This document shows positions 42,413 to 52,421 of a DNA stretch of 64,000 nucleotides, in pieces. This stretch comes from Rhodospirillales bacterium (GTDB taxonomy: Bacteria > Pseudomonadota > Alphaproteobacteria > Micavibrionales > Micavibrionaceae). The stretch lies in assembly GCA_020638155.1 (NCBI GenBank), contig JACKJB010000006.1, forward strand, positions 62,001 to 126,000, given 5' to 3'. The position numbers were made by a program, and so were the translations under genes. Under the pieces are notes generated by a model that was not told the DNA's origin, searched no databases, and worked only from the letters and a program-made list of their open reading frames with translations. Numbering within the stretch: the first letter of the stretch is position 1; the number at the start of each line of letters is the position of its first letter.

Positions 42413-43519
42413 ATGGCTGACCCTGCCTTAAAAAAACCAGATCTGGACGATGTCACAAACTGCGAGTCGCAATTATTGCAGGAGCGCCATGTTTATAAGC
42501 CGTTTTTGTACCCGTGGTGCTACGAAGCCTGGCTGACGCAGCAGCGCCTGCACTGGCTTCCTGAAGAAGTGCCGCTGGCCGAAGATGTCCGCGACTGGAA
42601 GAAAAAGCTGACGCCGTCTGAAAAAAACCTGATGACCCAGATTTTCCGGTTCTTTACCCAGGCCGATGTCGAGGTCAATAACTGCTATATGAAACATTAC
42701 GCGCAGGTCTTCGGCCCGGTTGAAGTGCAGATGATGCTGTCGGCGTTTTCAAATATTGAAACGATTCATATTGCGGCCTATTCCCACCTGCTGGATACGA
42801 TCGGTATGCCGGAAGTTGAGTACCAGGCATTCCTTAAATATAAGGAGATGAAAGACAAGTATGATTACATGCAGGGCGCTTCGATGAAATCGCGCCGCGA
42901 TATCGCCAAGACGATCGCCTTGTTCTCCGGCTTTACCGAAGGGCTGCAGCTCTTTGCTTCCTTTGCGATCCTGATGAACTTCCCGCGCTTTAATAAAATG
43001 AAAGGGATGGGGCAGATCGTGACATGGTCGGTGCGGGATGAAACGCTGCACTGCCTGTCGATGATCCGGCTGTTTAAAACCTTCATTCATGAAAACCCGG
43101 ATATCTGGGATGATGAGCTGAAAGGCGAAATCAAGCAAGCCTTGCTGGATATTATCCAGATTGAAGATAACTTTATCGACCTCGCTTTTGAAATGGGCGG
43201 CGTCGAAGGGCTGGAAGCTGAAGAAGTTAAACAATATATCCGCTATATCGGCGACCGCCGGATGCAGCAGCTTGATCTGGAGCCGGTCTTTATGATGGAA
43301 AAAAACCCGCTGCCGTGGATGGATGAAATGCTCAACGGGGCAGAACACGTCAACTTCTTCGAAAACCGGGCCACCGAATATTCCCGTGCTTCTACACAGG
43401 GCTCATGGGAAGATGCGTTCAGTGATGATATTTTCTCCGGCAACTATAACAAGAAAATCGGGGCGATGGACCTGACAGAGAAAACTGACGATGAAGATCA
43501 TATCGAGGCTGCGGAATAA
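42413..43519 (+). CDS. nrdB: Ribonucleoside-diphosphate reductase beta subunit
   Basis: Holds the diiron-tyrosyl radical for NrdA. 368 residues from the ATG at 42413 (AAAGGAG eight bases upstream). Metal and radical residues are visible: DVEVNNCY with the first Asp, NIETIHIAAYSHLLD with Glu, His and the radical Tyr, and later VRDETLHCLSM with Glu and His. The radical tyrosine argues for class Ia rather than Ic. It is separated from nrdA by about 2.8 kb, which is unusual, and has its own NrdR site. Confidence 0.96.
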   Translation: MADPALKKPDLDDVTNCESQLLQERHVYKPFLYPWCYEAWLTQQRLHWLPEEVPLAEDVRDWKKKLTPSEKNLMTQIFRFFTQADVEVNNCYMKHYAQVFGPVEVQMMLSAFSNIETIHIAAYSHLLDTIGMPEVEYQAFLKYKEMKDKYDYMQGASMKSRRDIAKTIALFSGFTEGLQLFASFAILMNFPRFNKMKGMGQIVTWSVRDETLHCLSMIRLFKTFIHENPDIWDDELKGEIKQALLDIIQIEDNFIDLAFEMGGVEGLEAEEVKQYIRYIGDRRMQQLDLEPVFMMEKNPLPWMDEMLNGAEHVNFFENRATEYSRASTQGSWEDAFSDDIFSGNYNKKIGAMDLTEKTDDEDHIEAAE

Positions 43520-43541
43520 CCAGTGAATGATACGAATACGG

Positions 43542-43568
43542 CAGGGGGCTAATGCCCCCTGTTTTTTT
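43542..43568 (+). terminator. Rho-independent terminator of nrdB
   Basis: CAGGGGGC-TAAT-GCCCCCTG followed by seven T residues. Confidence 0.9.
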
Positions 43569-43577
43569 ATCTTTTGA

Positions 43578-44309
43578 TTAACGGGCCAGTTTTGTCAGCG
43601 CCGCACCAATTGTTCGCCCCAGCGGGCTGCGGGAAAATTCAAACCGCTTTTCAATTTTCCGGCCGAGCTTATCATCAATCCGCTCCATAAATTCCTGTGG
43701 CCGCCACTGCGCAATAGCATCCTCCATTTTGGGGTATTCGCGGAATGTCTCCGGGTAAGGGACGCTGATATAAATCTGCCCCTGGCTGCGGGAGATATTC
43801 ACATGACGGTTGGCACGTTCGGCAAATTCTTCATAACCGCGAACATGCATATCCTGAAACATAGAATTGATCTGGGCTTCGGGCCAGCCTACCAGACGGT
43901 TGATCTCGCTATAGGACGGCAACGGCGGTAACATGCGCAATTCACTGCGCACTTTTTCACCTGCTTCGGTACCTTCTTCAGGAACCATCCAGTTTGAATC
44001 GATACTCTGCCCTTTCCAGCCCAAATGTGTAAAGCCCATCATATAGCGAAAATTGATGCTTTTGACGTAGCCGCTTTCATCGACTTTGTAAAAAGGCGTT
44101 TCTCCACCCAAAAGGGGCGATGCTTTTCTTAAATAGGCACCGATGGCCTGCTCCGCTTCGTCGCGGCGGACAATCCAGTCCTGCACCCTGCGGGCCACGG
44201 CCGGGTCGGTCACCCGGAAATAGGCGCGGCGGCCTTCATTCAGGCGCAGCTCTTTTTGGTCGTCTTTGACTGATGATCCCCAAATTGATTTGAGCGATAA
44301 TTTAGCCAT
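43578..44309 (-). CDS. Protein of unknown function
   Basis: A 243-residue soluble protein from the ATG at 44309 (AGGAG seven bases upstream). No recognised domain. It has a Trp/Tyr-rich central part (YMMGFTHLGWKGQSIDSNW) and a possible DNA-facing helix pair (YSEINRLVGWPEAQINSMF). A strong promoter lies upstream. It is convergent with nrdB. Confidence 0.65.
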   Translation of the reverse strand: MAKLSLKSIWGSSVKDDQKELRLNEGRRAYFRVTDPAVARRVQDWIVRRDEAEQAIGAYLRKASPLLGGETPFYKVDESGYVKSINFRYMMGFTHLGWKGQSIDSNWMVPEEGTEAGEKVRSELRMLPPLPSYSEINRLVGWPEAQINSMFQDMHVRGYEEFAERANRHVNISRSQGQIYISVPYPETFREYPKMEDAIAQWRPQEFMERIDDKLGRKIEKRFEFSRSPLGRTIGAALTKLAR

Positions 44310-44347
44310 AATCATCTCCTCCCTGCGTTTTAAAGTTATTACTATCT

Positions 44348-44376
44348 GCTATACGCAATACATGAGTTTATGTCAA
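44348..44376 (-). promoter_or_regulatory. Sigma70-type promoter for the 43578 gene
   Basis: On the minus strand TTGACA (44371-44376), a 17-base spacer and TATAGC (44348-44353). Confidence 0.65.
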
Positions 44377-44473
44377 TAAAACCCTTGTAAAATTCAGGAA
44401 AACTTGCATTTTCAGGCTGATCTTGGTAGCAAAGCCGGAAAGATCAACACGATACGCAACCAAAGGATATCTT

Positions 44474-45313
44474 ATGAGCGCGCAACAAAACCACTGGACG
44501 ATTGAAGGCCTGCCGTGGGATGCGCTCGACCCGTCAAAGGTTGATGCCGATCTTTTGAAGATTATCAAGGCGGCGGCGCTGGTCGAATATGGCGCGGAAA
44601 GCTACGCCGATTATCTGTGCCGGATTTTCCATGACGATAAAGACTTCCAGGATGTCGCCCGCCGCTGGGCCGTTGAAGAGGTCCAGCACGGGAAAGCGCT
44701 GGGCACATGGGCGGAAAAGATCGACCCGTCCTGGAGCCTTGAGACGGCGATGGATAAATTCCGCAAAGGATACACGCCGGAACATTTCATGGATGATGAC
44801 GCCATATCCGTGCGCGGATCGCGCAGCGGGGAAATGGTTGCGCGCTGCATGGTGGAAACAGGCACCTCGAGCTATTACACCGCGATTGCCGATTCTATCG
44901 AAGAACCTGTGCTGCAAAAAATCTGCCGCCTGATCGCGGCGGATGAATTCCGGCATTACAAATTATTCTACGACACATTGAACCGTTACCTTGCCAAAGA
45001 AAACCTGTCCCGCCCGGCACGGCTTAAGATCGCCCTGGGCCGGATCGCCGAGAGCGAAGATGACGAGCTGTCTTATGCGTATTTCGCGGCGAACGCCAAT
45101 GATAACGATGTCTATGACCGCAAGACCTATAACAAAGCCTATATGCAGCGCGCTTATAGTTATTACCAGTTCAAACATACCGACCGGATCGTCGGCATGG
45201 TGTTCAAGGCCTGCGGGTTCAAACCGCACACACTGCCGCACAAAATCGCCACCAAGCTGGCCTGGTGGCGGATTAACGGTGAAGTCAAGCGAATGAAAAA
45301 GCTGGCCGCTTAA
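44474..45313 (+). CDS. Ferritin-like diiron protein
   Basis: 279 residues from the ATG at 44474 (AAGGA seven bases upstream). A four-helix bundle with two ExxH-type pairs: EYGAESYADYL and EEVQHGKAL, then MVETGTSSYY and AADEFRHYKLF. That is the ligand pattern of ferritin-like diiron oxidases. The substrate is unknown; a fatty acyl or small-molecule oxidase is possible. It lies between an unknown gene and phoH. Confidence 0.8.
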   Translation: MSAQQNHWTIEGLPWDALDPSKVDADLLKIIKAAALVEYGAESYADYLCRIFHDDKDFQDVARRWAVEEVQHGKALGTWAEKIDPSWSLETAMDKFRKGYTPEHFMDDDAISVRGSRSGEMVARCMVETGTSSYYTAIADSIEEPVLQKICRLIAADEFRHYKLFYDTLNRYLAKENLSRPARLKIALGRIAESEDDELSYAYFAANANDNDVYDRKTYNKAYMQRAYSYYQFKHTDRIVGMVFKACGFKPHTLPHKIATKLAWWRINGEVKRMKKLAA

Positions 45314-45412
45314 TGACCTCCCGAATTCTCCGGGAAAATTTATAAATCGTATAGTCACGACTCCGCTTTTCTGTTAGGATAAAGATAGAATGGTTGCGTA
45401 GAAGGATTGTCG

Positions 45413-45577
45413 TTGATTCAGATCTCAAACCCCGCACAATCACACCCCTCCCCGGCGATTGCCGCAGATCGCCTTGCATGCTCCCTTCGTTCCGAATATC
45501 TCCCCTTTATCAATTCCTCTTTTGAAAATTTCTCAAGAACCGCAGCAAGCGGCATCAACCCCCTATCCAATTCCTGA
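45413..45577 (+). CDS. Possible 54-codon ORF upstream of phoH
   Basis: A short frame from a TTG with AAGGA six bases upstream, ending at TGA 45575-45577, 20 bases before phoH. The product would be Ser/Asn/Pro-rich. It could be a leader peptide or chance, and there is no homology evidence. Confidence 0.25.
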   Translation: MIQISNPAQSHPSPAIAADRLACSLRSEYLPFINSSFENFSRTAASGINPLSNS

Positions 45578-45597
45578 ACAGGAAAGGAGACACACCC

Positions 45598-46344
45598 ATG
45601 GCTAAAAAACAACGTGGTAACAGCAAAAAGCGTCCCGCACATCTTCACCCCGTCGATAGTCACTTTGACGATCTCGACTGGCATCCGCTGGACGAACAGA
45701 TCGATAACAGCCGTGATAAAAAGTTCGTCAAGCGGGTTAAGCCGCGCTCCGAAGGGCAGCAGGAATTGATGCAGGCCATTGCCGAAAAAAATCTCAGCCT
45801 TGCGATCGGCCCTGCAGGAACCGGGAAAACCTATCTGGCCATTGCCGCCGCCGTTGATGCCCTGGAAGACGGGAAAGTCGAACGTATTATCCTGTCGCGC
45901 CCGGCGATGGAAGCCGGGGAGTCGCTCGGCTACCTGCCCGGCGACATGCATGAGAAAATGGCGCCCTACCTGCGCCCGCTATACGATGCCTTAGGTGACC
46001 GTCTCGGCGGCAAGAAAGTCCGGCAATATATGGATGAAGGCACGATTGAGATCGCCCCGGTCGGGTTCATGCGCGGGCGGACACTGAATAACGCTTTTGT
46101 CGTTATCGACGAAGCGCAGAACTGCACCTACGGGCAGCTCAAGATGCTGCTCTCGCGCCTTGGGTGGCATTCAACGATGGTGATTACCGGCGATCCGGAC
46201 CAGTCGGACCTGCTCGACGGGATGTCCGGTCTGTCCGATATCGCCCAGCGGCTTGAGATGATTGAAAATATTTCAGTCGTGCGGCTGCAAAAAACCGATA
46301 TCGTCCGGCATCCGCTGGTTTCTGAAATGCTGGGCGTGCTTTAA
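45598..46344 (+). CDS. phoH: PhoH family ATPase
   Basis: A 248-residue P-loop ATPase of the PhoH family. After a basic start (KKQRGNSKKRPAHLHP) it shows Walker A GPAGTGKTYLA near residue 72, RPAMEAGESLGYLPGD, Walker B VVIDEAQNC near 160 and the sensor-type ITGDPDQSDL. The family role, RNA or phosphate-stress related, is poorly defined. GGAAAGGAG lies eight bases before the ATG. Confidence 0.92.
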   Translation: MAKKQRGNSKKRPAHLHPVDSHFDDLDWHPLDEQIDNSRDKKFVKRVKPRSEGQQELMQAIAEKNLSLAIGPAGTGKTYLAIAAAVDALEDGKVERIILSRPAMEAGESLGYLPGDMHEKMAPYLRPLYDALGDRLGGKKVRQYMDEGTIEIAPVGFMRGRTLNNAFVVIDEAQNCTYGQLKMLLSRLGWHSTMVITGDPDQSDLLDGMSGLSDIAQRLEMIENISVVRLQKTDIVRHPLVSEMLGVL

Positions 46345-46380
46345 CCTTCTCCTCCCTCCGATCACAACTTGTCCCATACA

Positions 46381-46428
46381 CTCAGCCGGGCTATAGTCCG
46401 GCTGAGGCTTGTTTGTCATCTTTTTTTG
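46381..46428 (+). terminator. Hairpin terminator after phoH
   Basis: CTCAGCCGG and CCGGCTGAG form a perfect 9-bp stem with an eight-base loop. A T-rich tract ending in seven Ts follows about 14 bases later, so termination is probable but not certain. Confidence 0.55.
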
Positions 46429-46498
46429 TAATTCTGGCAAAAAGCTGGTATAAGATTATGCAAATTCCGTTTTATGACGGGTGGGGAAAGGAACTATC

Positions 46499-47134
46499 AT
46501 GAACAAGCGTATTAAACAGATCGCCATGCTCGGCCTGCTGGGCTTTATTCTTGGTGTCGCATCCGCCTGGATGCAGGTTGAAAAAGATGCCAGCGGGTCT
46601 TCTGTGGCCTCCATAGAACCGGCGGCAGGGAACGCCGTGGACGGCGCAAAAGTCGGCGGCCCGTTTTCCCTGATCGATCATCACGGGAATCCTGTGACCA
46701 ATGAAAGCTATGCCGGGTCATATAAAATGATCTTTTTCGGCTTTACCCACTGCCCGGAAATCTGCCCGACGGAACTCGGGAAGATGACGACCGTTCTTAA
46801 TACGCTGGGTGATGAGGCAAATATGATCCAGCCGCTCTTTATCACAACAGACCCTGAGCGGGACGATCCGGAAACAATGCAGGAGTATGTCGAGCAGTTC
46901 CATCCGCGCCTGATCGGGCTGACCGGGACACCGGAACAGATCAAAGACGCGGAAAAAACATATAAGGTTTATGCTGCAAAAGTGCAGGACCCGAATATGA
47001 GCGAATATACGATGGATCATTCCGCCTATACGTTCCTGATGGGACCGGACGATACGCTGGTTTCTCTGTTTTCTTCAGGCGATACGCCGGATGAAATTGT
47101 CGCTGAAATTCGCAAGGCTGTGCACAGCCAGTAA
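46499..47134 (+). CDS. SCO1/SenC family copper protein
   Basis: A membrane-anchored thioredoxin-fold protein that helps copper insertion into cytochrome c oxidase CuA, or senses redox. 211 residues from the ATG at 46499 (AAAGGAA upstream). One N-terminal helix (IAMLGLLGFILGVASAW), the copper CxxxC in THCPEICPTEL and the distal His in DHSAYTFLM. No cytochrome oxidase genes are in the window. Confidence 0.93.
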   Translation: MNKRIKQIAMLGLLGFILGVASAWMQVEKDASGSSVASIEPAAGNAVDGAKVGGPFSLIDHHGNPVTNESYAGSYKMIFFGFTHCPEICPTELGKMTTVLNTLGDEANMIQPLFITTDPERDDPETMQEYVEQFHPRLIGLTGTPEQIKDAEKTYKVYAAKVQDPNMSEYTMDHSAYTFLMGPDDTLVSLFSSGDTPDEIVAEIRKAVHSQ

Positions 47135-47169
47135 TCTTTTCCAATTCGCCGTAGGCGCAGCAAAATTCT

Positions 47170-47198
47170 CCCTGTAGAATAAATAAAAAACTACAGGG
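47170..47198 (+). promoter_or_regulatory. Leader hairpin covering the fadL ribosome site
   Basis: CCCTGTAG (47170-47177) pairs with CTACAGGG (47191-47198) across a 13-base A/T loop. The 3' arm contains AGGG of the AGGGGA ribosome site, 8-9 bases before the ATG at 47209. Confidence 0.5.
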
Positions 47199-47208
47199 GA
47201 AATTTGCT

Positions 47209-48558
47209 ATGATAAATTATCGTCTTTTTTCTTGCGTATCCCTCTTCTCTTTGATGATGATTTCTGCCGCGCCGTCCATGGCCGCGGGCTTTTACATCCA
47301 GGAACAATCGGTTTCCGGTCTTGGCCGTGCTTTCGCCGGATCAAGCGCGCACCCGGTTGACAGCAGTACCGTTTATTACAATCCCGCCGGGATGACATAT
47401 CTGAAAGAAGCACAAGGGCAGGTCGGCGTTCATTTGCTGCACCCCAAAAGTGATTTCACAAATGCCGGTTCACAGGTGCGGTCTAATGGGACGGCGGGCG
47501 CGTTAGTGGCCGTTAGCAATACCGGCAATGGCGGTAACCCCTATTCTACAGTCGAACCCGTACCCAACCTGTTTATCAGCCAGCCTGTTTACGGCACGGG
47601 GCTATGGATGGGTATTGGCATTACGGCGCCATTCGGCCTGTCCAATGAATATGATGACGGCTGGTTCGGGCGGTATGATTCCACCAGCAGTGCGCTGGAA
47701 GTGATTGATGTTTCTCCCTCGATCGCCTGCAACATCACGGATACGATTTCTCTTGGCGGCGGAATCAATGTGCAGCATGCCAATGCCGATTTGCGCCGCG
47801 CCATTCCCGATCCAACCGCAGCCGGCGGGCCGACCCCGGCGACAGATGGAGAGTTGATCCTTGAAGGCGATTCCTGGGCGGTCGGTTATAATATGGGCCT
47901 GATCTGGGAGCCGGAAGATCATACCCGCATCGGCCTTCATTACCGCAGCGAAGTGAATCACCGCCTTAAAGGCGCGCTGAAAGGCACGACACCTGCCGGG
48001 CTTGGCCGGGCCGGATTCTTTGTCGAAGGGGAAGCCGATCTTGACCTGCCGCAAATCGCCACACTTGCGGTAGCGCATGACCTGAACGAAAGACTAACCC
48101 TGCTGTCCCACGCGATCTGGTTCGGCTGGGAAAGCTTTAACCAGATCCACCTGGAGCTTGTGAACGGCGCTGATCTGATCGACAAGCAAAGTTACGAGAA
48201 CACCATGACCTTTGCCATTGGTGCCGAATATAAGCTTAACGATGACTGGACGGTGCGCGGCGGCCTGCAGTGGGATGAAACGCCGACAACCAGCGTTAAC
48301 CGGACAACCCGTACCCCCGATGGAAACAGGACATGGTTTTCCGGCGGGGCGACCTATGATGTGAACGAAAAGTTTAGCATTGATTTTGCGGCAACCTATA
48401 TCGATATCGAGCAGGGCCATGTTGACCGGCATGCTTCCTTTGATGCGCTGTATAATTTATTCGCGCCTGGCGCAGGCCTGTTTACCACGGTTGATACGCG
48501 CGGCAGCACAGACAGCGATGTCGGGATTATCGGCGTTGCGGTGAATTACAAATTCTAA
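47209..48558 (+). CDS. fadL: FadL/OmpP1 family outer-membrane fatty-acid transporter
   Basis: A 449-residue outer-membrane barrel for uptake of long-chain fatty acids or other hydrophobic compounds. Signal peptide FSLMMISAAPSMA, then the family N-terminus GFYIQEQSVSGLGRAFAGSSA, the early YYNPAGMTYL, repeated amphipathic strands and a C-terminal aromatic (VAVNYKF). It fits the beta-oxidation genes found 2-12 kb downstream. Confidence 0.93.
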   Translation: MINYRLFSCVSLFSLMMISAAPSMAAGFYIQEQSVSGLGRAFAGSSAHPVDSSTVYYNPAGMTYLKEAQGQVGVHLLHPKSDFTNAGSQVRSNGTAGALVAVSNTGNGGNPYSTVEPVPNLFISQPVYGTGLWMGIGITAPFGLSNEYDDGWFGRYDSTSSALEVIDVSPSIACNITDTISLGGGINVQHANADLRRAIPDPTAAGGPTPATDGELILEGDSWAVGYNMGLIWEPEDHTRIGLHYRSEVNHRLKGALKGTTPAGLGRAGFFVEGEADLDLPQIATLAVAHDLNERLTLLSHAIWFGWESFNQIHLELVNGADLIDKQSYENTMTFAIGAEYKLNDDWTVRGGLQWDETPTTSVNRTTRTPDGNRTWFSGGATYDVNEKFSIDFAATYIDIEQGHVDRHASFDALYNLFAPGAGLFTTVDTRGSTDSDVGIIGVAVNYKF

Positions 48559-48565
48559 GAGAATG

Positions 48566-48868
48566 TCAGTCTTCTAAAATCGCATTCAGCTTCATGGCCA
48601 GACCCATGGAGCCCTGGACTTTAAGCTTGCCCATCATAAAGGCGATGTTCGGGTCTTGTGTGCCGTTCATAATGCCTTTGAAGGTGTCAAGACTGCATAC
48701 CAGTGTCGTATCGGCGTCTTTATCTTCATGACTGATTTCCGGCGGGCTTTGGGTCGTATCGACATGGATGATACCATCATCGCCAAAATCGAATTTGACC
48801 TTGGCCTGCAGCCCGGCAGCCTGTGCCATTTTATGCTTAATCTGTTCTGTGATTTGTTCAAGCGACAT
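48566..48868 (-). CDS. SCP2 sterol-carrier domain protein
   Basis: 100 residues from the ATG at 48868, with a single SCP2 domain: KFDFGDDGIIHVDTTQS, DTTLVCSLDTFKGIMNG and FMMGKLKVQGSMGLAMKL. SCP2 domains bind fatty acyl-CoA or other lipids, which suits the neighbouring lipid genes. No Shine-Dalgarno sequence is visible because a hairpin repeat ends 11 bases before the start. It is downstream of panC on the same strand. Confidence 0.88.
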   Translation of the reverse strand: MSLEQITEQIKHKMAQAAGLQAKVKFDFGDDGIIHVDTTQSPPEISHEDKDADTTLVCSLDTFKGIMNGTQDPNIAFMMGKLKVQGSMGLAMKLNAILED

Positions 48869-48878
48869 AGTTTTATTT

Positions 48879-48956
48879 ACCACGAATAAACACGAATGGA
48901 CACGAATTTTCACGAATGGGTTTCAAAATTCGTGTTTATTTGTGTTCATTCGTGGT
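48879..48956. repeat. Inverted repeat built from CACGAAT units at 10-bp steps
   Basis: Four CACGAAT units begin at 48881, 48891, 48901 and 48911. On the other arm are ATTCGTG at 48928, ATTTGTG at 48938 and ATTCGTG at 48948. The arms fold into one long imperfect hairpin beginning with ACCACGAAT and ending with ATTCGTGGT. It sits between panC and the SCP2 gene. Confidence 0.85.
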
Positions 48957-48961
48957 TAAAA

Positions 48962-49825
48962 TCAGACAGCAACATTATCAATCAGCCGCGCCTTGCCCAG
49001 CTTTGCCGCGACCAAAATCCGCAGCGCTTTATCACAGGGCATAGACAGCGAGGCCGCATCGCGGATTTCAAGATAATCGATCTTATCGAACCCGGCCTGC
49101 TCTATTTCATTAACGCCCCAGCGCTGCACCGTTTCGTGATCCTGCCCGGCGCGGATTTTCTCCGCCATCGCGAACAGGGTTTTATTCAGGGCGCAGGCGA
49201 TCTTATATTGTTCCGCGGATAAGTACGCATTGCGCGAGGACAGCGCGAGACCGTTTTCATCGCGGACGATCGGTACGCCGCAAATTTCGACGGGGATATT
49301 CAGGTCTGCGGTCATACGCTTGATGACCTGTAATTGCTGCCAGTCTTTTTCCCCGAACAGCGCCGCATCCGGCAGCGCCATCAGCAATAGCTTGGATACC
49401 ACCGTCGCCACCCCGTCAAAGTGACCGGGCCGGTGCGCCCCTTCAAGCGGGCCACTGACACCGCCGACAGAAACATTTGTTACAAAGCCGTCCGGATACA
49501 TTTCAGACACGGACGGGTAAAAAATCGCCTGCGTCCCCAGCGCCGTTAGCTTTTCCAGATCGGCATCCCATGTGCGCGGATAGGCATCCAGATCCTCATG
49601 CGGGGCGAACTGGGTCGGGTTCACAAAAATACTGGCCAGCACCGCATCGGCTTTTTCAAAACCCTGCCTTACAAGCTCCAGGTGCCCGTCATGCAGCGCC
49701 CCCATCGTCGGCACCATGGCAAGCGTTTTCCCGGCAGCGCGCAGGCGCTCCCGCCATGCGCGCAGATCGGATATGGTTCTCAGGACAACGAGGCCTTGAT
49801 CCTGTTTACGGGCAATATCATTCAT
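48962..49825 (-). CDS. panC: Pantothenate synthetase
   Basis: Joins pantoate and beta-alanine using ATP, for coenzyme A. 288 residues from the ATG at 49825, close to the family's length; a TTG at 49861 is also open. It has MVPTMGALHDGHLEL with the HxGH-type motif, NPTQFAPHEDLDAYPR, FGEKDWQQLQVI, and LALSSRNAYLS with the KMSKS-like loop. No panB is adjacent. Confidence 0.95.
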   Translation of the reverse strand: MNDIARKQDQGLVVLRTISDLRAWRERLRAAGKTLAMVPTMGALHDGHLELVRQGFEKADAVLASIFVNPTQFAPHEDLDAYPRTWDADLEKLTALGTQAIFYPSVSEMYPDGFVTNVSVGGVSGPLEGAHRPGHFDGVATVVSKLLLMALPDAALFGEKDWQQLQVIKRMTADLNIPVEICGVPIVRDENGLALSSRNAYLSAEQYKIACALNKTLFAMAEKIRAGQDHETVQRWGVNEIEQAGFDKIDYLEIRDAASLSMPCDKALRILVAAKLGKARLIDNVAV

Positions 49826-49880
49826 CACCCTGTTTATAGCGGTAGAAGCCTGCAGCTTCAAGCTTCATCCTGCTGGGGGT

Positions 49881-50546
49881 TTAGCGCGGCGGATCGATGC
49901 GCTCGGCGGTACTCGCGTTACAGCGGAACCAGCCCGCAATACTGCACCGCTCGCGGCTGGCCGGGATGACTTCATGCGGGATATCCTCGCTTAAGAAAAC
50001 AACCAGCGTGCCGCCTGCTGGCAGGATTTCCGCCTGTCTTTGGCCGCTTTGCGGGTCGTATATCACCAGCTGCCCGCCCTGGTCTTCGGTCCATTCGGTA
50101 TTCAAGTACAAAACCGTACTGACGATCCTGTTCTTTTCTCCGCGCAGGGAATCAAGATGCTTTTTATAAAATCCGCCCGGATCATAAAGCGCATAATGCG
50201 CTTCATATTCGAACAGACCCAGAAACAGATCCCGGTTGAGATCGCAGCGCAGCTTTTCCATTAAAAGCAGGAATGCCGCCTGCGCCGGGTTTGTTTTTGA
50301 CAGCCAGAGCGTCCGATCGTTACGGATAGAAGGCAGCAGCGTATTATCATCCTGGCGTCCTATCCCGGCGGGCGTAAATTTTCCTTCACGGTCACAGCGA
50401 TACAGGTCATCCTGCAAGGATGAATAGCGCGCGGCCTCCAGATAACCGGGACACACCGCCCAGCCTTTTTCCATCAGCGCGCGGATAATCGCCGCATGGC
50501 ATACGGCCAGCCAGTTACTTTGATCGAAATTGTCCTGTTTGCTCAC
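49881..50546 (-). CDS. 2-oxoglutarate/Fe(II) oxygenase (PKHD-like)
   Basis: 221 residues from the GTG at 50546. A longer frame exists but lies inside the acyl-CoA dehydrogenase gene. The double-stranded beta-helix motif is H130-x-D132 (YKKHLDS), H191 (IPHEV) and R200 near RCSIAGWF. It resembles prolyl-4-hydroxylase-like enzymes that modify proteins; substrate unknown. It lies between the acyl-CoA dehydrogenase stop and panC, in one run. Confidence 0.82.
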   Translation of the reverse strand: MSKQDNFDQSNWLAVCHAAIIRALMEKGWAVCPGYLEAARYSSLQDDLYRCDREGKFTPAGIGRQDDNTLLPSIRNDRTLWLSKTNPAQAAFLLLMEKLRCDLNRDLFLGLFEYEAHYALYDPGGFYKKHLDSLRGEKNRIVSTVLYLNTEWTEDQGGQLVIYDPQSGQRQAEILPAGGTLVVFLSEDIPHEVIPASRERCSIAGWFRCNASTAERIDPPR

Positions 50547-50559
50547 GGCATAGCCAGCT

Positions 50560-52359
<1,800 letters not shown>

Positions 52360-52421
52360 ATTCTTTCGTTAAAAATACTGCCTGCCATTATACCTGATTT
52401 ACCGCCCGCCGTAAGGCGATT

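Noticed and set aside
48879..48956. CRISPR array
   Set aside because: Units are 7 bases at 10-base steps and form a palindrome; there are no spacers or cas genes.
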